Of a stretch of DNA of 43,690 nucleotides, positions 1 to 8,017 are shown one piece after another. Made by a program: the position numbers and the translations under genes. The stretch's first letter is position 1; each line of letters starts with the position of its first letter. Below the pieces are notes generated by a model. It was not told the DNA's origin. It made no database searches and worked only from the letters and a program-made list of their open reading frames with translations. The DNA comes from Candidatus Saccharimonadota bacterium. Its GTDB lineage: Bacteria; Patescibacteriota; Saccharimonadia; Saccharimonadales; Saccharimonadaceae. Location of the stretch: positions 1-43,690 of the forward strand of contig JAFRHO010000011.1 in assembly GCA_017433245.1 (NCBI GenBank). The letters run 5' to 3'.

Positions 1-31
1 ACCCGTTGCCTTACCACTTGGCGACAGCCTA
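1..31 (-). tRNA. partial tRNA (5' half), probably tRNA-Gln
   Basis: The reverse strand reads as the 5' end of a tRNA: a seven-base acceptor strand TAGGCTG, then a D-arm GCCAAGTGGTAAGGC, then the start of an anticodon stem (ACGGGT) cut by the window edge. A U at position 1 together with this D-arm is typical of bacterial tRNA-Gln, but the anticodon lies outside, so identity is an inference. A TGGTACAAT promoter sits 10 nt upstream. Confidence 0.7.
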
Positions 32-41
32 AACTAGATTA

Positions 42-50
42 ATTGTACCA
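42..50 (-). promoter_or_regulatory. extended -10 promoter of the partial tRNA
   Basis: The reverse complement reads TGGTACAAT, with the hexamer at 42-47, ten bases before the tRNA 5' end at 31. This is an extended -10 element of the type seen throughout the window. Confidence 0.6.
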
Positions 51-73
51 TATTAAGTGATAAATGGGAACAC

Positions 74-589
74 TTATTCGAACATGCTTTCGTCTTCGCA
101 CTCATACGATTCAGTGTCGTTCTCGATACTGAACCCATCGTAGAAATACTTTGTTTCTTCATCGGTGGAACTTTTGAGGTCCACGACGACATTTTCGGAG
201 ATTGAGTATGTGCCTGTGGTAAGTAACTCTGCGCCATTGTATTTTTGATATTGGTTATCACTTTGGAATAAGTACTTGGTGCCCTCTTCGGAAGTGCAGG
301 TGAGGACGAAGGCTATAAGGTAACCTTCCTTATCATAATAAAAGACTCCTTCTTCAGTGTTTTTGTCGCCACGCACGAGGTCGGTTGGGTAATCTTCCTC
401 TTCGTTGAAATAGTTAACTAATAAAAAGGATAGTGCTATCGATTCGACTACAACGATTAAAGCGAGAATGGCCGTGATGATCCATGGTAATTTGGTTGAA
501 TGGCTTGTTTTTGGAACACTAGTTTTATTTGCATGGGTGGTGTTTTTAATATTTTGCATAAACTCTTGTTCGTAATTATCTTTATCCAT
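74..589 (-). CDS. hypothetical single-pass membrane protein, 171 aa
   Basis: Function is not recognised. The start at 589 is chosen because a TGCTATAAT element (hexamer 596-601) lies exactly 6 nt before this ATG; the longer frame up to 625 would run through that promoter. The polar, Lys/Asn-rich N-terminus (about 32 residues) is followed by one strongly hydrophobic segment (about residues 33-58) and then an acidic extracytoplasmic domain of about 110 residues rich in Asp, Glu, Tyr and Ser. Topology suggests a membrane-anchored exported domain with a cytoplasmic N-terminus. It lies just downstream of tsaD on the same strand but has its own promoter. The frame and promoter are clear; no role can be assigned. 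Confidence 0.75.
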   Translation of the reverse strand: MDKDNYEQEFMQNIKNTTHANKTSVPKTSHSTKLPWIITAILALIVVVESIALSFLLVNYFNEEEDYPTDLVRGDKNTEEGVFYYDKEGYLIAFVLTCTSEEGTKYLFQSDNQYQKYNGAELLTTGTYSISENVVVDLKSSTDEETKYFYDGFSIENDTESYECEDESMFE

Positions 590-595
590 AACTAT

Positions 596-604
596 ATTAT
601 AGCA
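596..604 (-). promoter_or_regulatory. extended -10, leaderless start of gene at 589
   Basis: The reverse strand TGCTATAAT has its hexamer at 596-601. Six bases separate it from the ATG, so transcription should begin at or within a base or two of the start codon. Confidence 0.65.
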
Positions 605-632
605 CATCGTAAAACTGTGTGGCATCTGCAGG

Positions 633-1670
633 TTAAGCAGTTTCGATGGAGGTCCTTGGATAGATATTGACAGAATATGGGTCTACCGGTTGGACGCCAG
701 ACTCAATTTCATAGAAGCAGGCGCCGGCAACCATAGCGCCATTGTCCCCAGAAAGGGTAGGTTCTGGAAAAACTGCCGATAGAGAGCTGGCTCTTCTCCT
801 TAGGAATTGATTAGCACTGACACCGCCCGCAAAGACGATAGACCTGGTTTCGGGGCGCTCGGCTAGAGCTATTTGGAGTTTCTCAAGAAGAATGTCTACT
901 GCTGTTTTTTGAAAAGAAGCGGCAAAATCGTTGATTTGTTGCTCAGATAACAATTCTTTCAACTGGTGTGATGGATAAGAGATTGGCACATCTACTTCCT
1001 TTTGCACTGCTCTTAAGACTGCAGTTTTGAGTCCTGAGAAAGAAAAATCTAAGTCTGTCACCTTCGGGTGAGGTAGACGATATTTAGTTGCGTCACCAGA
1101 GAGAGCAGCCTTACTTATACTTGGTCCACCTGGGTAAGGGAGACCGAGAATTTTGGCAACTTTGTCGAAACATTCTCCGACGGCGTCATCTCTAGTGGTG
1201 CCAATGATTTCGAATTGATTATGTCCTGGCATGTAAAGAACTTGGGTGTGACCACCAGATATGACGAGAGCGAGTAGAGGGAATTCTGGAGGATTCATCT
1301 TGGGATTTAGCCAGTTGGCATAAACATGTGATTTGAGGTGGTGAACCGTATATAGGGGTTTGTCGTGCAAGATAGCTAAAGTTCGCGCCGTTAGAGTACC
1401 GATTAGAAGAGAGCCTAAAAGGCCAGGAGCATGCGTCACCGCAATCGCATCAATATCGCCCCAGTTACAGTTTGCATCAGAGAGGGCTTTATCGATTACG
1501 GGAAGAATGACTTCAAGATGAGACCTAGCTGCAACCTCTGGGATGACTCCACCATATTCGGCAAAAATATCGATTTGCGATACCACCACATTGGAGAGAA
1601 TTTTGGTTCCGTCTTCTACGACTGCGGCGGCAGTTTCATCACAACTAGTTTCTATACCGAGAATTTTCAT
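633..1670 (-). CDS. tsaD: tRNA N6-adenosine threonylcarbamoyltransferase TsaD
   Basis: TsaD transfers the threonylcarbamoyl group from TC-AMP to A37 of ANN-decoding tRNAs, working with TsaB and TsaE in the cytoplasm. The 345-aa protein has the usual length and family landmarks: N-terminal GIETSCDETAAAVVE, EVAARSH, the metal-binding histidines in VHHLKSHVYANW, the ISGGHT loop, DDAVGECFDKVA, FSGLKT and the late FAGGVSANQFLR block. It starts at 1670, 6 nt after a TGGTATAAT promoter, with no room for a ribosome-binding site. TsaB and TsaE are not seen in this window. A divergent methyltransferase-like gene lies on the other side of a shared promoter region. Identification is secure. Confidence 0.97.
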   Translation of the reverse strand: MKILGIETSCDETAAAVVEDGTKILSNVVVSQIDIFAEYGGVIPEVAARSHLEVILPVIDKALSDANCNWGDIDAIAVTHAPGLLGSLLIGTLTARTLAILHDKPLYTVHHLKSHVYANWLNPKMNPPEFPLLALVISGGHTQVLYMPGHNQFEIIGTTRDDAVGECFDKVAKILGLPYPGGPSISKAALSGDATKYRLPHPKVTDLDFSFSGLKTAVLRAVQKEVDVPISYPSHQLKELLSEQQINDFAASFQKTAVDILLEKLQIALAERPETRSIVFAGGVSANQFLRRRASSLSAVFPEPTLSGDNGAMVAGACFYEIESGVQPVDPYSVNIYPRTSIETA

Positions 1671-1676
1671 CTTTTT

Positions 1677-1685
1677 ATTATACCA
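1677..1685 (-). promoter_or_regulatory. extended -10, leaderless tsaD promoter
   Basis: The reverse strand TGGTATAAT has its hexamer at 1677-1682, six bases before the tsaD ATG at 1670. No Shine-Dalgarno sequence fits between them. Confidence 0.7.
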
Positions 1686-1737
1686 CAGAGGGACAAGGAT
1701 GATTGATTATCCAGGGGTGGACAAGGGTAATGAAAAA

Positions 1738-1746
1738 TGATATAAT
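1738..1746 (+). promoter_or_regulatory. promoter of the methyltransferase-like gene
   Basis: TGATATAAT with hexamer 1741-1746 gives a predicted transcript start near 1753 and a leader of roughly 34 nt containing AAAGGAGG at 1771-1778. This is the Shine-Dalgarno class of promoter, in contrast with divergent tsaD. Confidence 0.6.
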
Positions 1747-1786
1747 TGATATAAGAGGGGGCGTAATTTAAAAGGAGGTGTTTAAG

Positions 1787-2830
1787 ATGACGAAGAATAA
1801 AAAACAATTTGTTAGCACTGGGATGCCTGATGATTTGTTTGCAAAATATATCGCAATCCGTGATAAACAGTATAAGATGATGTCGACGATGCCGGAGTTG
1901 ACTTCTGAGGTAAAACGCGTGTTTTACGGGTCACATAAGAACGTCGCAAAAACCAACTTGGACAAGATCTGGGCTTTTATTTACCCGATGCTGTCGCGCA
2001 ATGAAGCGTTGACGCAGTTTATTTTGGACTATGGAGGAGCGGAGTCAGATTTCTTCTTCCCTTGGGTGATGTCGGTAGCAACTTCGCCGTCAGAGGCATT
2101 GGAGCTGTCATATAATGCAGGCAGAAACCTGAACGGTGAATGGGTGACTGATATTCCGGAAACGGATAAGATCAACTATTTTGTACTGAATCTGCCGACT
2201 TTGGCTTTCAACCGTGAAAGACAGATGAGGGTGGCAGATTTGGTGCGTGCCAATCAGGATGAATTCCGCATTGACGGATCCAAAGTGGTAGATTTGGGCG
2301 CCGGAAGGATGGCTTGGGCAAGGCATTCGGAGTATACTGGGTTTACTTTTAGACCCAGAGTACAGAAAATTATCGCTTGCGATAGAGATCCGAACATCCA
2401 GCCAGAAGATCTGTTTGCGCCAAAGTCCCTCGAACAGGTGGGGGTGACTTACAAGCACAGCGACATCATGATGGAGCTCCAGGATGCTGATTGCGCCGAA
2501 GCAAGCCTGATGGTCTTGCAGGGTGTAGCCTCATATTACCCGATTGGTGTATTCCGGGAGGCTATCGTAAAGCCGGTATATCATAATCTGAGAAAGGGCG
2601 GAAGCTTTTTCTTCGATTTGCAGCTGAATCATATCTCCTATGAATGGAGTGTGAAGGTGTTCGGTTGGCCGGAGATGGAGTTGCCGGAAAAAGCGTCTGA
2701 TGTGATTGATGTAATCCAGATAATGCGAACTGCGTTGTGGAACGAAGGAATGAAGTTCGAAGCGACTTACATGCTCGATAACTACAATGCGTCACCACTT
2801 TCGGTAATGGTGTTGTTCAAAAAAATCTAA
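1787..2830 (+). CDS. SAM-dependent methyltransferase-like protein, 347 aa
   Basis: The C-terminal half resembles a Rossmann-fold class I methyltransferase: VVDLGAGRMAWARHSEY has the shape of SAM-binding motif I, IIACDRDP that of the acidic motif II, and a later hydrophobic strand (GGSFFFDLQLN) could be the motif IV-V region. The N-terminal ~160 residues are not recognised. The ATG at 1787 is preferred over a GTG at 1778 because AAAGGAGG (1771-1778) lies 8 nt upstream of it. The gene is monocistronic, with its own promoter and a strong terminator. Substrate is unknown; the glycine motif is not the canonical GxGxG, so loss of catalysis cannot be excluded. Confidence 0.75.
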   Translation: MTKNKKQFVSTGMPDDLFAKYIAIRDKQYKMMSTMPELTSEVKRVFYGSHKNVAKTNLDKIWAFIYPMLSRNEALTQFILDYGGAESDFFFPWVMSVATSPSEALELSYNAGRNLNGEWVTDIPETDKINYFVLNLPTLAFNRERQMRVADLVRANQDEFRIDGSKVVDLGAGRMAWARHSEYTGFTFRPRVQKIIACDRDPNIQPEDLFAPKSLEQVGVTYKHSDIMMELQDADCAEASLMVLQGVASYYPIGVFREAIVKPVYHNLRKGGSFFFDLQLNHISYEWSVKVFGWPEMELPEKASDVIDVIQIMRTALWNEGMKFEATYMLDNYNASPLSVMVLFKKI

Positions 2831-2844
2831 ATACCCCTCTTAAA

Positions 2845-2869
2845 GGCTCGTGAATCGCGAGCCTTTTTT
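2845..2869 (+). terminator. intrinsic terminator
   Basis: GGCTCG and CGAGCC form a stem (extendable by a T-G and a G-C pair) with a short loop, followed by TTTTTT. It closes the methyltransferase-like transcript. Confidence 0.85.
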
Positions 2870-2890
2870 GCGTGTTTTTATGAATGCTTG

Positions 2891-2899
2891 TGGTATAAT
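2891..2899 (+). promoter_or_regulatory. promoter of the 7TM-GAF / CAP operon
   Basis: TGGTATAAT has its hexamer at 2894-2899. AGGAGG at 2911-2916 then lies 9 nt before the GTG start at 2926. Confidence 0.6.
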
Positions 2900-2925
2900 G
2901 TTCTTATAAAAGGAGGTGATTTTAA

Positions 2926-4266
2926 GTGCATTTGTTGTATATTTTGGTAATAATTGTCGCAGTTTTGACAATTATGGCGGCTCTTGCCTTGGTGCTAGGT
3001 AGTCCTAAGGGCGAGAAGACGCGAAGTTTGTGGTTCTTAGCGGCGGCGACTGGTGCGGCTATTTGGGGAATGTCGATCTCGGTGTTCTTGTCGCTCAAAA
3101 ATGGCGAGGTACAGCAAATGAATGCACCTTATCTGATTGCCGGGATTTATGGTGGTGCGATTTTGATGGATGTGGCACTACTCGGATACATATCTTGGAA
3201 GTATAAACTCGGAAAAGTTGTGACTTCTTTGTTTGCAATTGCTGGAATTGTGCTTTTTACCCTGTTTATGTATGACCCTTCGATGCTTCATTCGTCAATT
3301 AACCTGTTGAGCGCGGGAAATTCGATTACGATTGATTTTAGTAGAGGCTTCTATGTAGCCTATGCGCTGTTTTTCTGTACAATTACACCGGCGTTTTGTG
3401 GATTCTTAATTTATCAGATTAGGCACGAGAAGAGTAAACAGGCTCGCAAGGGGTTGTGGTTCTTCTTGATTGGGCTCTCGGTAGCTGGGTTTCTATCATT
3501 GATATTTGATATTATTCTACCACCATCGCGATATGATTTGATATGGGTCGGGCCATTGACAATCGGGCTTGTGATTATTGGGTTTTATTATGCGATTTTG
3601 AGGTTCAAGATGATTACTTTGAACGCAAACTGGCTCAGAGTGATGTCCTACATTGTCGTAATGGGAAGTGCGATGATTGTGTACCTTCTGATATTCCATT
3701 TGGTTTTCTCGGCGTTATTTAGGATTTCTAATCCTTCGTTCCAAGTAATTCTACTGAATTTCATCATGATTGCGATTGTCTTGCTTCTTACGCCGGCGAT
3801 TTCAGAGATTTTCGCGTTGGCTAAATCGTGGATTATGACAAAACAGATTAATATCGCTTATATTGTGAAAAAGATTACAGCGTTGAATCGCAAACAGATT
3901 GATCTTAAGGAAATGGCTGGATTCTTGGCGGAGCATATGCATTTTAATGATGTGGGATTCTTAGTGAATGGACGCTTCTATGGTTCTGATGATTTCCGGA
4001 TGACAGCTGCTTCACTTGAAGAGATTGAGAAATTGAAGAAGCCAGAGCATGGTATTTGGCAAGATGTGCCTAGCACACAGGACGTACGCGAAGCGGAAAT
4101 CTCGCGAATTGGGGTGCTGACCAATGCTAAGGGTGACGTAATTGGGCAAATGATTATTGGTAAGCCGGTGTCGAGGACGACTTTGAGTCGAGAGGATTTG
4201 ACCGAGATTGAGATGATTACAAATTTAATGGCGGTAGTGATTGAGAATGGTAGCCGCAGGTCTTAG
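2926..4266 (+). CDS. 7TM sensor-like membrane protein with C-terminal GAF-like domain, 446 aa
   Basis: The first ~300 residues hold about eight hydrophobic segments, laid out like the N-terminal 7TM region of some histidine kinases. The last ~130 residues (from the AYIVKKITALNRKQ area) resemble a GAF domain, ending with a helix (EDLTEIEMITNLMAVVIEN) at the place where a kinase would normally continue. No H-box or ATP-binding domain follows, so this is a sensor module without an output kinase. Start is GTG with AGGAGG 9 nt upstream. The end overlaps the CAP-domain gene by 20 nt, so the two are probably translationally coupled. The GAF assignment is by pattern only and the signal sensed is unknown. 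Confidence 0.75.
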   Translation: MHLLYILVIIVAVLTIMAALALVLGSPKGEKTRSLWFLAAATGAAIWGMSISVFLSLKNGEVQQMNAPYLIAGIYGGAILMDVALLGYISWKYKLGKVVTSLFAIAGIVLFTLFMYDPSMLHSSINLLSAGNSITIDFSRGFYVAYALFFCTITPAFCGFLIYQIRHEKSKQARKGLWFFLIGLSVAGFLSLIFDIILPPSRYDLIWVGPLTIGLVIIGFYYAILRFKMITLNANWLRVMSYIVVMGSAMIVYLLIFHLVFSALFRISNPSFQVILLNFIMIAIVLLLTPAISEIFALAKSWIMTKQINIAYIVKKITALNRKQIDLKEMAGFLAEHMHFNDVGFLVNGRFYGSDDFRMTAASLEEIEKLKKPEHGIWQDVPSTQDVREAEISRIGVLTNAKGDVIGQMIIGKPVSRTTLSREDLTEIEMITNLMAVVIENGSRRS

Positions 4267-5206
4267 ACAAACTAAACTGACAATCCTGCTCTCACTAAAT
4301 GCGGCTGCTATTTTGATTGCCGGAGTGCTAATTGCGGGTGCAATTCTGCTGAACGGCGGGATGGATTTCAAGGTGGTGGGTGAACGGAGCGATGACGTAT
4401 CAGAAACAATTGAAACGCCTGAGCTGATTGATGCCGAAAGTAATTCGGCAGCCTCTTTGACGGATGCACAAAAAGCATATGTAACATCGGTACATACTGT
4501 AAATGGGGTGGATTCAACACCAGTGCCAGAGGGTGAACTCTGGGGTGAGGAAGGAATCACAATGTATGAGACAGCAGATTTTGATATTTGCGTAGGAGGA
4601 GATTTGTCAGATTTAGGTGAAATGTATTGGCAGACTAGTAATCCAGATGTGATTTCTGGGTTCTATACTGGGGCGCGGACTTGGCTAGGATACTCGTCAG
4701 ACACATGTCGATTCCCTCTCGTGACCGGAATCGGCACGACTACAATTACGGCTGGTACCTATGATGGTACACGGCGTGACTCAATTGTGGTAACAGTGGT
4801 AGAATCACCAAAGCTAAGGTGGGAATATGAGGTACTGTCTTTGGTCAATCAAGAGAGGGTGCGAAATGGACTAGAGAAATTGACCTGGGGTGACACTTGC
4901 GCGGATGCTGCAGAATTAAGGGCTCGTGAACTGGTGGCAAATTATTCCCATACTAGGCCAGATGGATCGTCGTGGGATACGGCTTGTGATGCACCGGATA
5001 AGAATGCCAAGTACGTGGAAGGCGAGAATTTGGTAGTAGGGTCTTCGGCAGTATCGCCAGAAACCACTGTGGCGGCATGGATGAATTCGGAAGCACACCG
5101 CGCGAATATTTTGAATCCCAATTTCACAAAACTGTCGGTGGGGTATTATTTCGATGCGAATACACATTATAAGACACATTGGTCACAGTATTTTGCGAAT
5201 TTTTAG
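4247..5206 (+). CDS. secreted or anchored CAP (SCP/PR1)-domain protein with Ig-like middle domain
   Basis: An N-terminal hydrophobic segment (LLSLNAAAILIAGVLIAGAILL) acts as signal anchor. A roughly 80-residue beta-rich block starting ITMYETADF and ending DSIVVTVV resembles a BIG2-type Ig domain. The C-terminal ~130 residues are a CAP domain of the bacterial YkwD kind: VLSLVNQERVRNGL, YSHTRPDGSSW, GENLVVG and SEAHRANILNPNF, with the usual His-Glu-His cavity residues visible. Cysteines in the Ig-like part may form a disulfide. It overlaps the 7TM-GAF gene by 20 nt; a TTG at 4241 is an alternative start. Bacterial CAP proteins are surface or secreted and mostly of unknown activity. Confidence 0.88.
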   Translation: MVAAGLRQTKLTILLSLNAAAILIAGVLIAGAILLNGGMDFKVVGERSDDVSETIETPELIDAESNSAASLTDAQKAYVTSVHTVNGVDSTPVPEGELWGEEGITMYETADFDICVGGDLSDLGEMYWQTSNPDVISGFYTGARTWLGYSSDTCRFPLVTGIGTTTITAGTYDGTRRDSIVVTVVESPKLRWEYEVLSLVNQERVRNGLEKLTWGDTCADAAELRARELVANYSHTRPDGSSWDTACDAPDKNAKYVEGENLVVGSSAVSPETTVAAWMNSEAHRANILNPNFTKLSVGYYFDANTHYKTHWSQYFANF

Positions 5207-5210
5207 GTGT

Positions 5211-5216
5211 TATAAT
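5211..5216 (+). promoter_or_regulatory. leaderless rlmH promoter
   Basis: TGTTATAAT with hexamer 5211-5216 sits immediately after the CAP-gene stop codon and six bases before the rlmH ATG at 5223. Confidence 0.7.
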
Positions 5217-5222
5217 TAAAGT

Positions 5223-5657
5223 ATGATTAGGATTGTGTGTGGGGGGAAGAAAAATGCAGGGTGGGCAATAGAAGCGTGTGCTGAGTATGAAAAAAGGCTT
5301 CGGAAGCCGTACGATACACATTGGGAGTTTTATGATGAGGATAAACTAATTGCTCGACTTGAGAAGTGGCCATTTGATAAGGCTTCTTGTTATGTGATAT
5401 GTTGCGATGAACGTGGTAAAAATATATCATCGGGTGAATATTCTAAGATATTAGAGCGGGCGTTTGTAGGAGGACGTGAGGTGGTTATATTGATCGGCGG
5501 TGCTTATGGTTTCCCTGAATTTGTACGAGAGAAGGCAGATTTCGTGTGGAGTTTTTCTAGACTGGTGTTTCCTCATATCATGGCGCGAATAATTACGCTG
5601 GAGCAAACTTACCGCGCTTCGCAGATTGCGATGGGTGGGAAGTATCATCACGAGTGA
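5223..5657 (+). CDS. rlmH: 23S rRNA (pseudouridine1915-N3)-methyltransferase RlmH
   Basis: RlmH is a SPOUT-class methyltransferase that modifies pseudouridine 1915 in helix 69 of 23S rRNA on assembled ribosomes. The 144-aa protein is close to the usual 155-160 aa and has the knot signature VILIGGAYGF, the DERGKNISSGEYSKIL block, and the C-terminal SRLVFPHIMARIITLEQTYRASQI. The C-terminus ends KYHHE, matching the family's Tyr-His-rich tail. The start is set by the leaderless promoter 6 nt upstream; no Shine-Dalgarno site is present. It converges on the ATPase gene, with only about 48 nt between. Confidence 0.96.
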   Translation: MIRIVCGGKKNAGWAIEACAEYEKRLRKPYDTHWEFYDEDKLIARLEKWPFDKASCYVICCDERGKNISSGEYSKILERAFVGGREVVILIGGAYGFPEFVREKADFVWSFSRLVFPHIMARIITLEQTYRASQIAMGGKYHHE

Positions 5658-5705
5658 AAAAGGGGCTGATCTAGGATCTTTGGAATTAACATAAATATAG
5701 TTTTA

Positions 5706-7988
5706 TTAATACATGGGACGTTGGTTAAAGATGTAGTCGGAGAGGCGATGCATGAGACGGCGCATAACATCGAAAATAAGGAGGCCGACGGCGAGAACAA
5801 TGCCGAGGACAATAAGTCCGTTCTGCGTAAGGAAGACAAATTCGAAGAAGTCACGAATAAGCGGGATGGCGAAGGCGGCGGCCATGATACCAATAACGAT
5901 AAGGAGGAGACCAGCACGGAGTTTATTGAGGGGACGAGAAATCCAATAGATAAGAATGAGATCAATGGTGAAAGTAATAAGCACTGAAATGGTGGTGAGT
6001 TCGGGGTGAGAAAAACCTTGAAGATGAGAAATGACAGAGAGGGCAGCCATACAAATAGATACAGTGAGACCGATTGGGAAGGAGTAAGTGAGGATGTTTC
6101 TAGTGAAGCGATTTTTGATACGGTCGGTGTTGTGCTCAAGTGATAAGACGAGGCCTGGAAAACCGATACAAGTAAAGTTTAGAAGGCTCATTTCGATAGG
6201 AGTGAAGGGGTAGTTGAAAGGGAGGAAGACAAAGACCACAGCGAGGATGCTGGCGTAGACGGTCTTGGCTAGAAAAAGGGCGGTGGAACGTTCAAGGTTG
6301 TTAATAGATTGGCGACCTTCATCAATGATAGCTGGAACGGATTCGAATTCGGAGTTCAAGAGAACTAATTTGGCGGAGCGACGAGCGGCATCAGAACCTT
6401 CGCCTATTGCGATAGAACAATCGGCTTCTTTCATGGCGAGTATATCGTTGACGCCATCACCGGTCATGGCAACAGTATTTCCCTGTTTCTTGAGAGCTTG
6501 AATGAGGTGTTTTTTCTCGGTGGGGGTAACGCGAGTGAAGATGGCGTAGTCACGAACGAGTTGGTCATAGTCGTGGGTTTTCTCAGAAGAGAGTTCGAAA
6601 CCGCGAAGGTCTTTTACTCCGACTTTTTTTGCGATAGCGGTAACAGCATTAAGATCGTCGCCAGAAATAATCCTCGGAGTGATATCATTGTCATAGAAAT
6701 ACTGGATGATTTTTTTCGCAGTGGGACGGATTTCGTCTTCAAGGAGCACATAGCCTAAGAGTTTCTTGTCTTTGGTTACAGCAATTATGCGGTAGGAACC
6801 GTCGAAATCGGGTTTTTTGTCGGTGAGGATTTCGGTAGCACCCATGAGGTAGGTGGCCTTATTAGTGACAACACCAGAGTATTTGCGGTCGCTGGAGAAT
6901 GGGATAATTTCCTTGATTTGCTCTGTGGGCTCAAATTTGGCCGTTTTTAACAGTTTTTGGCGTAGGGCGGTACTAGTCGCGGTATCGGTGTCTTGGGCGT
7001 CTAGAATAAGCATTAGTGCGTTCTCAAGGGCATTTTCTGTATGAGGTTTTACTGGTGCGAGCTGATGAACTTTCATTTTGCCGGTAGTAAGGGTGCCGGT
7101 CTTGTCGAGGGCGATAGTGTCGACACGAGCAAGAGTCTCGATGGAATAAAGGTCTTGGACGAGGACTTTCTTTCTACTCAAGCGGATAGTAGCGAGAGCT
7201 AGAATTGAGCTAGTAAGAAGGACGAGACCTTCGGGGATCATATTAATAAGGGCGGCGACAGTGCTAGTAACCGCAATTTCGGTGGTAGTGTTTGGGACGC
7301 GAAAACGGGCCCAGAGGACGAGCGCGCCGATGGGAATGAGGGCAAAACTGATGTATTTAACAATGTTGTTCATAATGGTAAAAAGTTTGGATTTGGCTGT
7401 TTTGATGGAATGGGCGTCTTGTTCGAGTTTATTGATGAAATTCTTTTTACCAACGGCGGTAGCGGTGGCTTTGCAGGTGCCCGAGACGATGAAACTACCA
7501 GAGGTGAGTTTGTCACCTTTTCGCTTGGTGATGTTTTCTTGTTCACCGGTAATGAAGGCTTCATTGACTTCGATACTTCCCTCTTCTATCTGGGCATCGA
7601 CGATGACTTGGTCGCCAAGACTAAGAACAAGGAGATCACCATCAACTATCTGGTCGGCGGAAATTTGGCGAGGTTTGCCATTGCGAATAACGGTGGGTTG
7701 CTGCTCGGAAAGAATTCTAAGTTTGTCGATAGTCTGCTTAGCGCGGACTTCGTTGATGATGCTAATAAGGGTGTTGGCAATGGCAATTAGGACAAAAAGG
7801 AGGTTCTTGTAAGCACCAACAGAAATAATCATGAGAGCAAGAATGAGATTGACGAGGTTAAAGATAGTAAGGGTGTTTCGAAGGACAATCTTAGGGAGGG
7901 TGTTTTTGGTTTTATCTGGGGTACGGTTAACTTTGCCTTCGGAGATTCTCTGATTAACCTGCTTTGTAGTGAGACCTTGTAGATTCAT
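5706..7988 (-). CDS. P-type cation ATPase, CtpE-like
   Basis: This 760-aa integral membrane protein is an ATP-driven cation pump. It carries the phosphorylation motif DKTGTLTTGKM, the actuator loop with TGEQE, the hinge TGDGVNDILAMKEAD, and the M4 sequence MIPEGLVLLTSS. The short N-terminus (GLTTKQVNQRISEGKVN) and PEGL in M4 resemble the CtpE group of actinobacteria and Firmicutes, which in mycobacteria has been linked to calcium uptake; the ion here is an inference. No CPx metal motif and no N-terminal metal-binding domain are present. About ten membrane segments can be seen. The start at 7988 is 6 nt after a TGTTACAAT element. The gene is monocistronic. Confidence 0.93.
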   Translation of the reverse strand: MNLQGLTTKQVNQRISEGKVNRTPDKTKNTLPKIVLRNTLTIFNLVNLILALMIISVGAYKNLLFVLIAIANTLISIINEVRAKQTIDKLRILSEQQPTVIRNGKPRQISADQIVDGDLLVLSLGDQVIVDAQIEEGSIEVNEAFITGEQENITKRKGDKLTSGSFIVSGTCKATATAVGKKNFINKLEQDAHSIKTAKSKLFTIMNNIVKYISFALIPIGALVLWARFRVPNTTTEIAVTSTVAALINMIPEGLVLLTSSILALATIRLSRKKVLVQDLYSIETLARVDTIALDKTGTLTTGKMKVHQLAPVKPHTENALENALMLILDAQDTDTATSTALRQKLLKTAKFEPTEQIKEIIPFSSDRKYSGVVTNKATYLMGATEILTDKKPDFDGSYRIIAVTKDKKLLGYVLLEDEIRPTAKKIIQYFYDNDITPRIISGDDLNAVTAIAKKVGVKDLRGFELSSEKTHDYDQLVRDYAIFTRVTPTEKKHLIQALKKQGNTVAMTGDGVNDILAMKEADCSIAIGEGSDAARRSAKLVLLNSEFESVPAIIDEGRQSINNLERSTALFLAKTVYASILAVVFVFLPFNYPFTPIEMSLLNFTCIGFPGLVLSLEHNTDRIKNRFTRNILTYSFPIGLTVSICMAALSVISHLQGFSHPELTTISVLITFTIDLILIYWISRPLNKLRAGLLLIVIGIMAAAFAIPLIRDFFEFVFLTQNGLIVLGIVLAVGLLIFDVMRRLMHRLSDYIFNQRPMY

Positions 7989-7994
7989 AAGGAT

Positions 7995-8003
7995 ATTGTA
8001 ACA
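7995..8003 (-). promoter_or_regulatory. leaderless promoter of the P-type ATPase
   Basis: The reverse strand TGTTACAAT has its hexamer at 7995-8000, six bases from the ATG at 7988. Confidence 0.6.
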
Positions 8004-8017
8004 TGGTTTGAGTAGGT

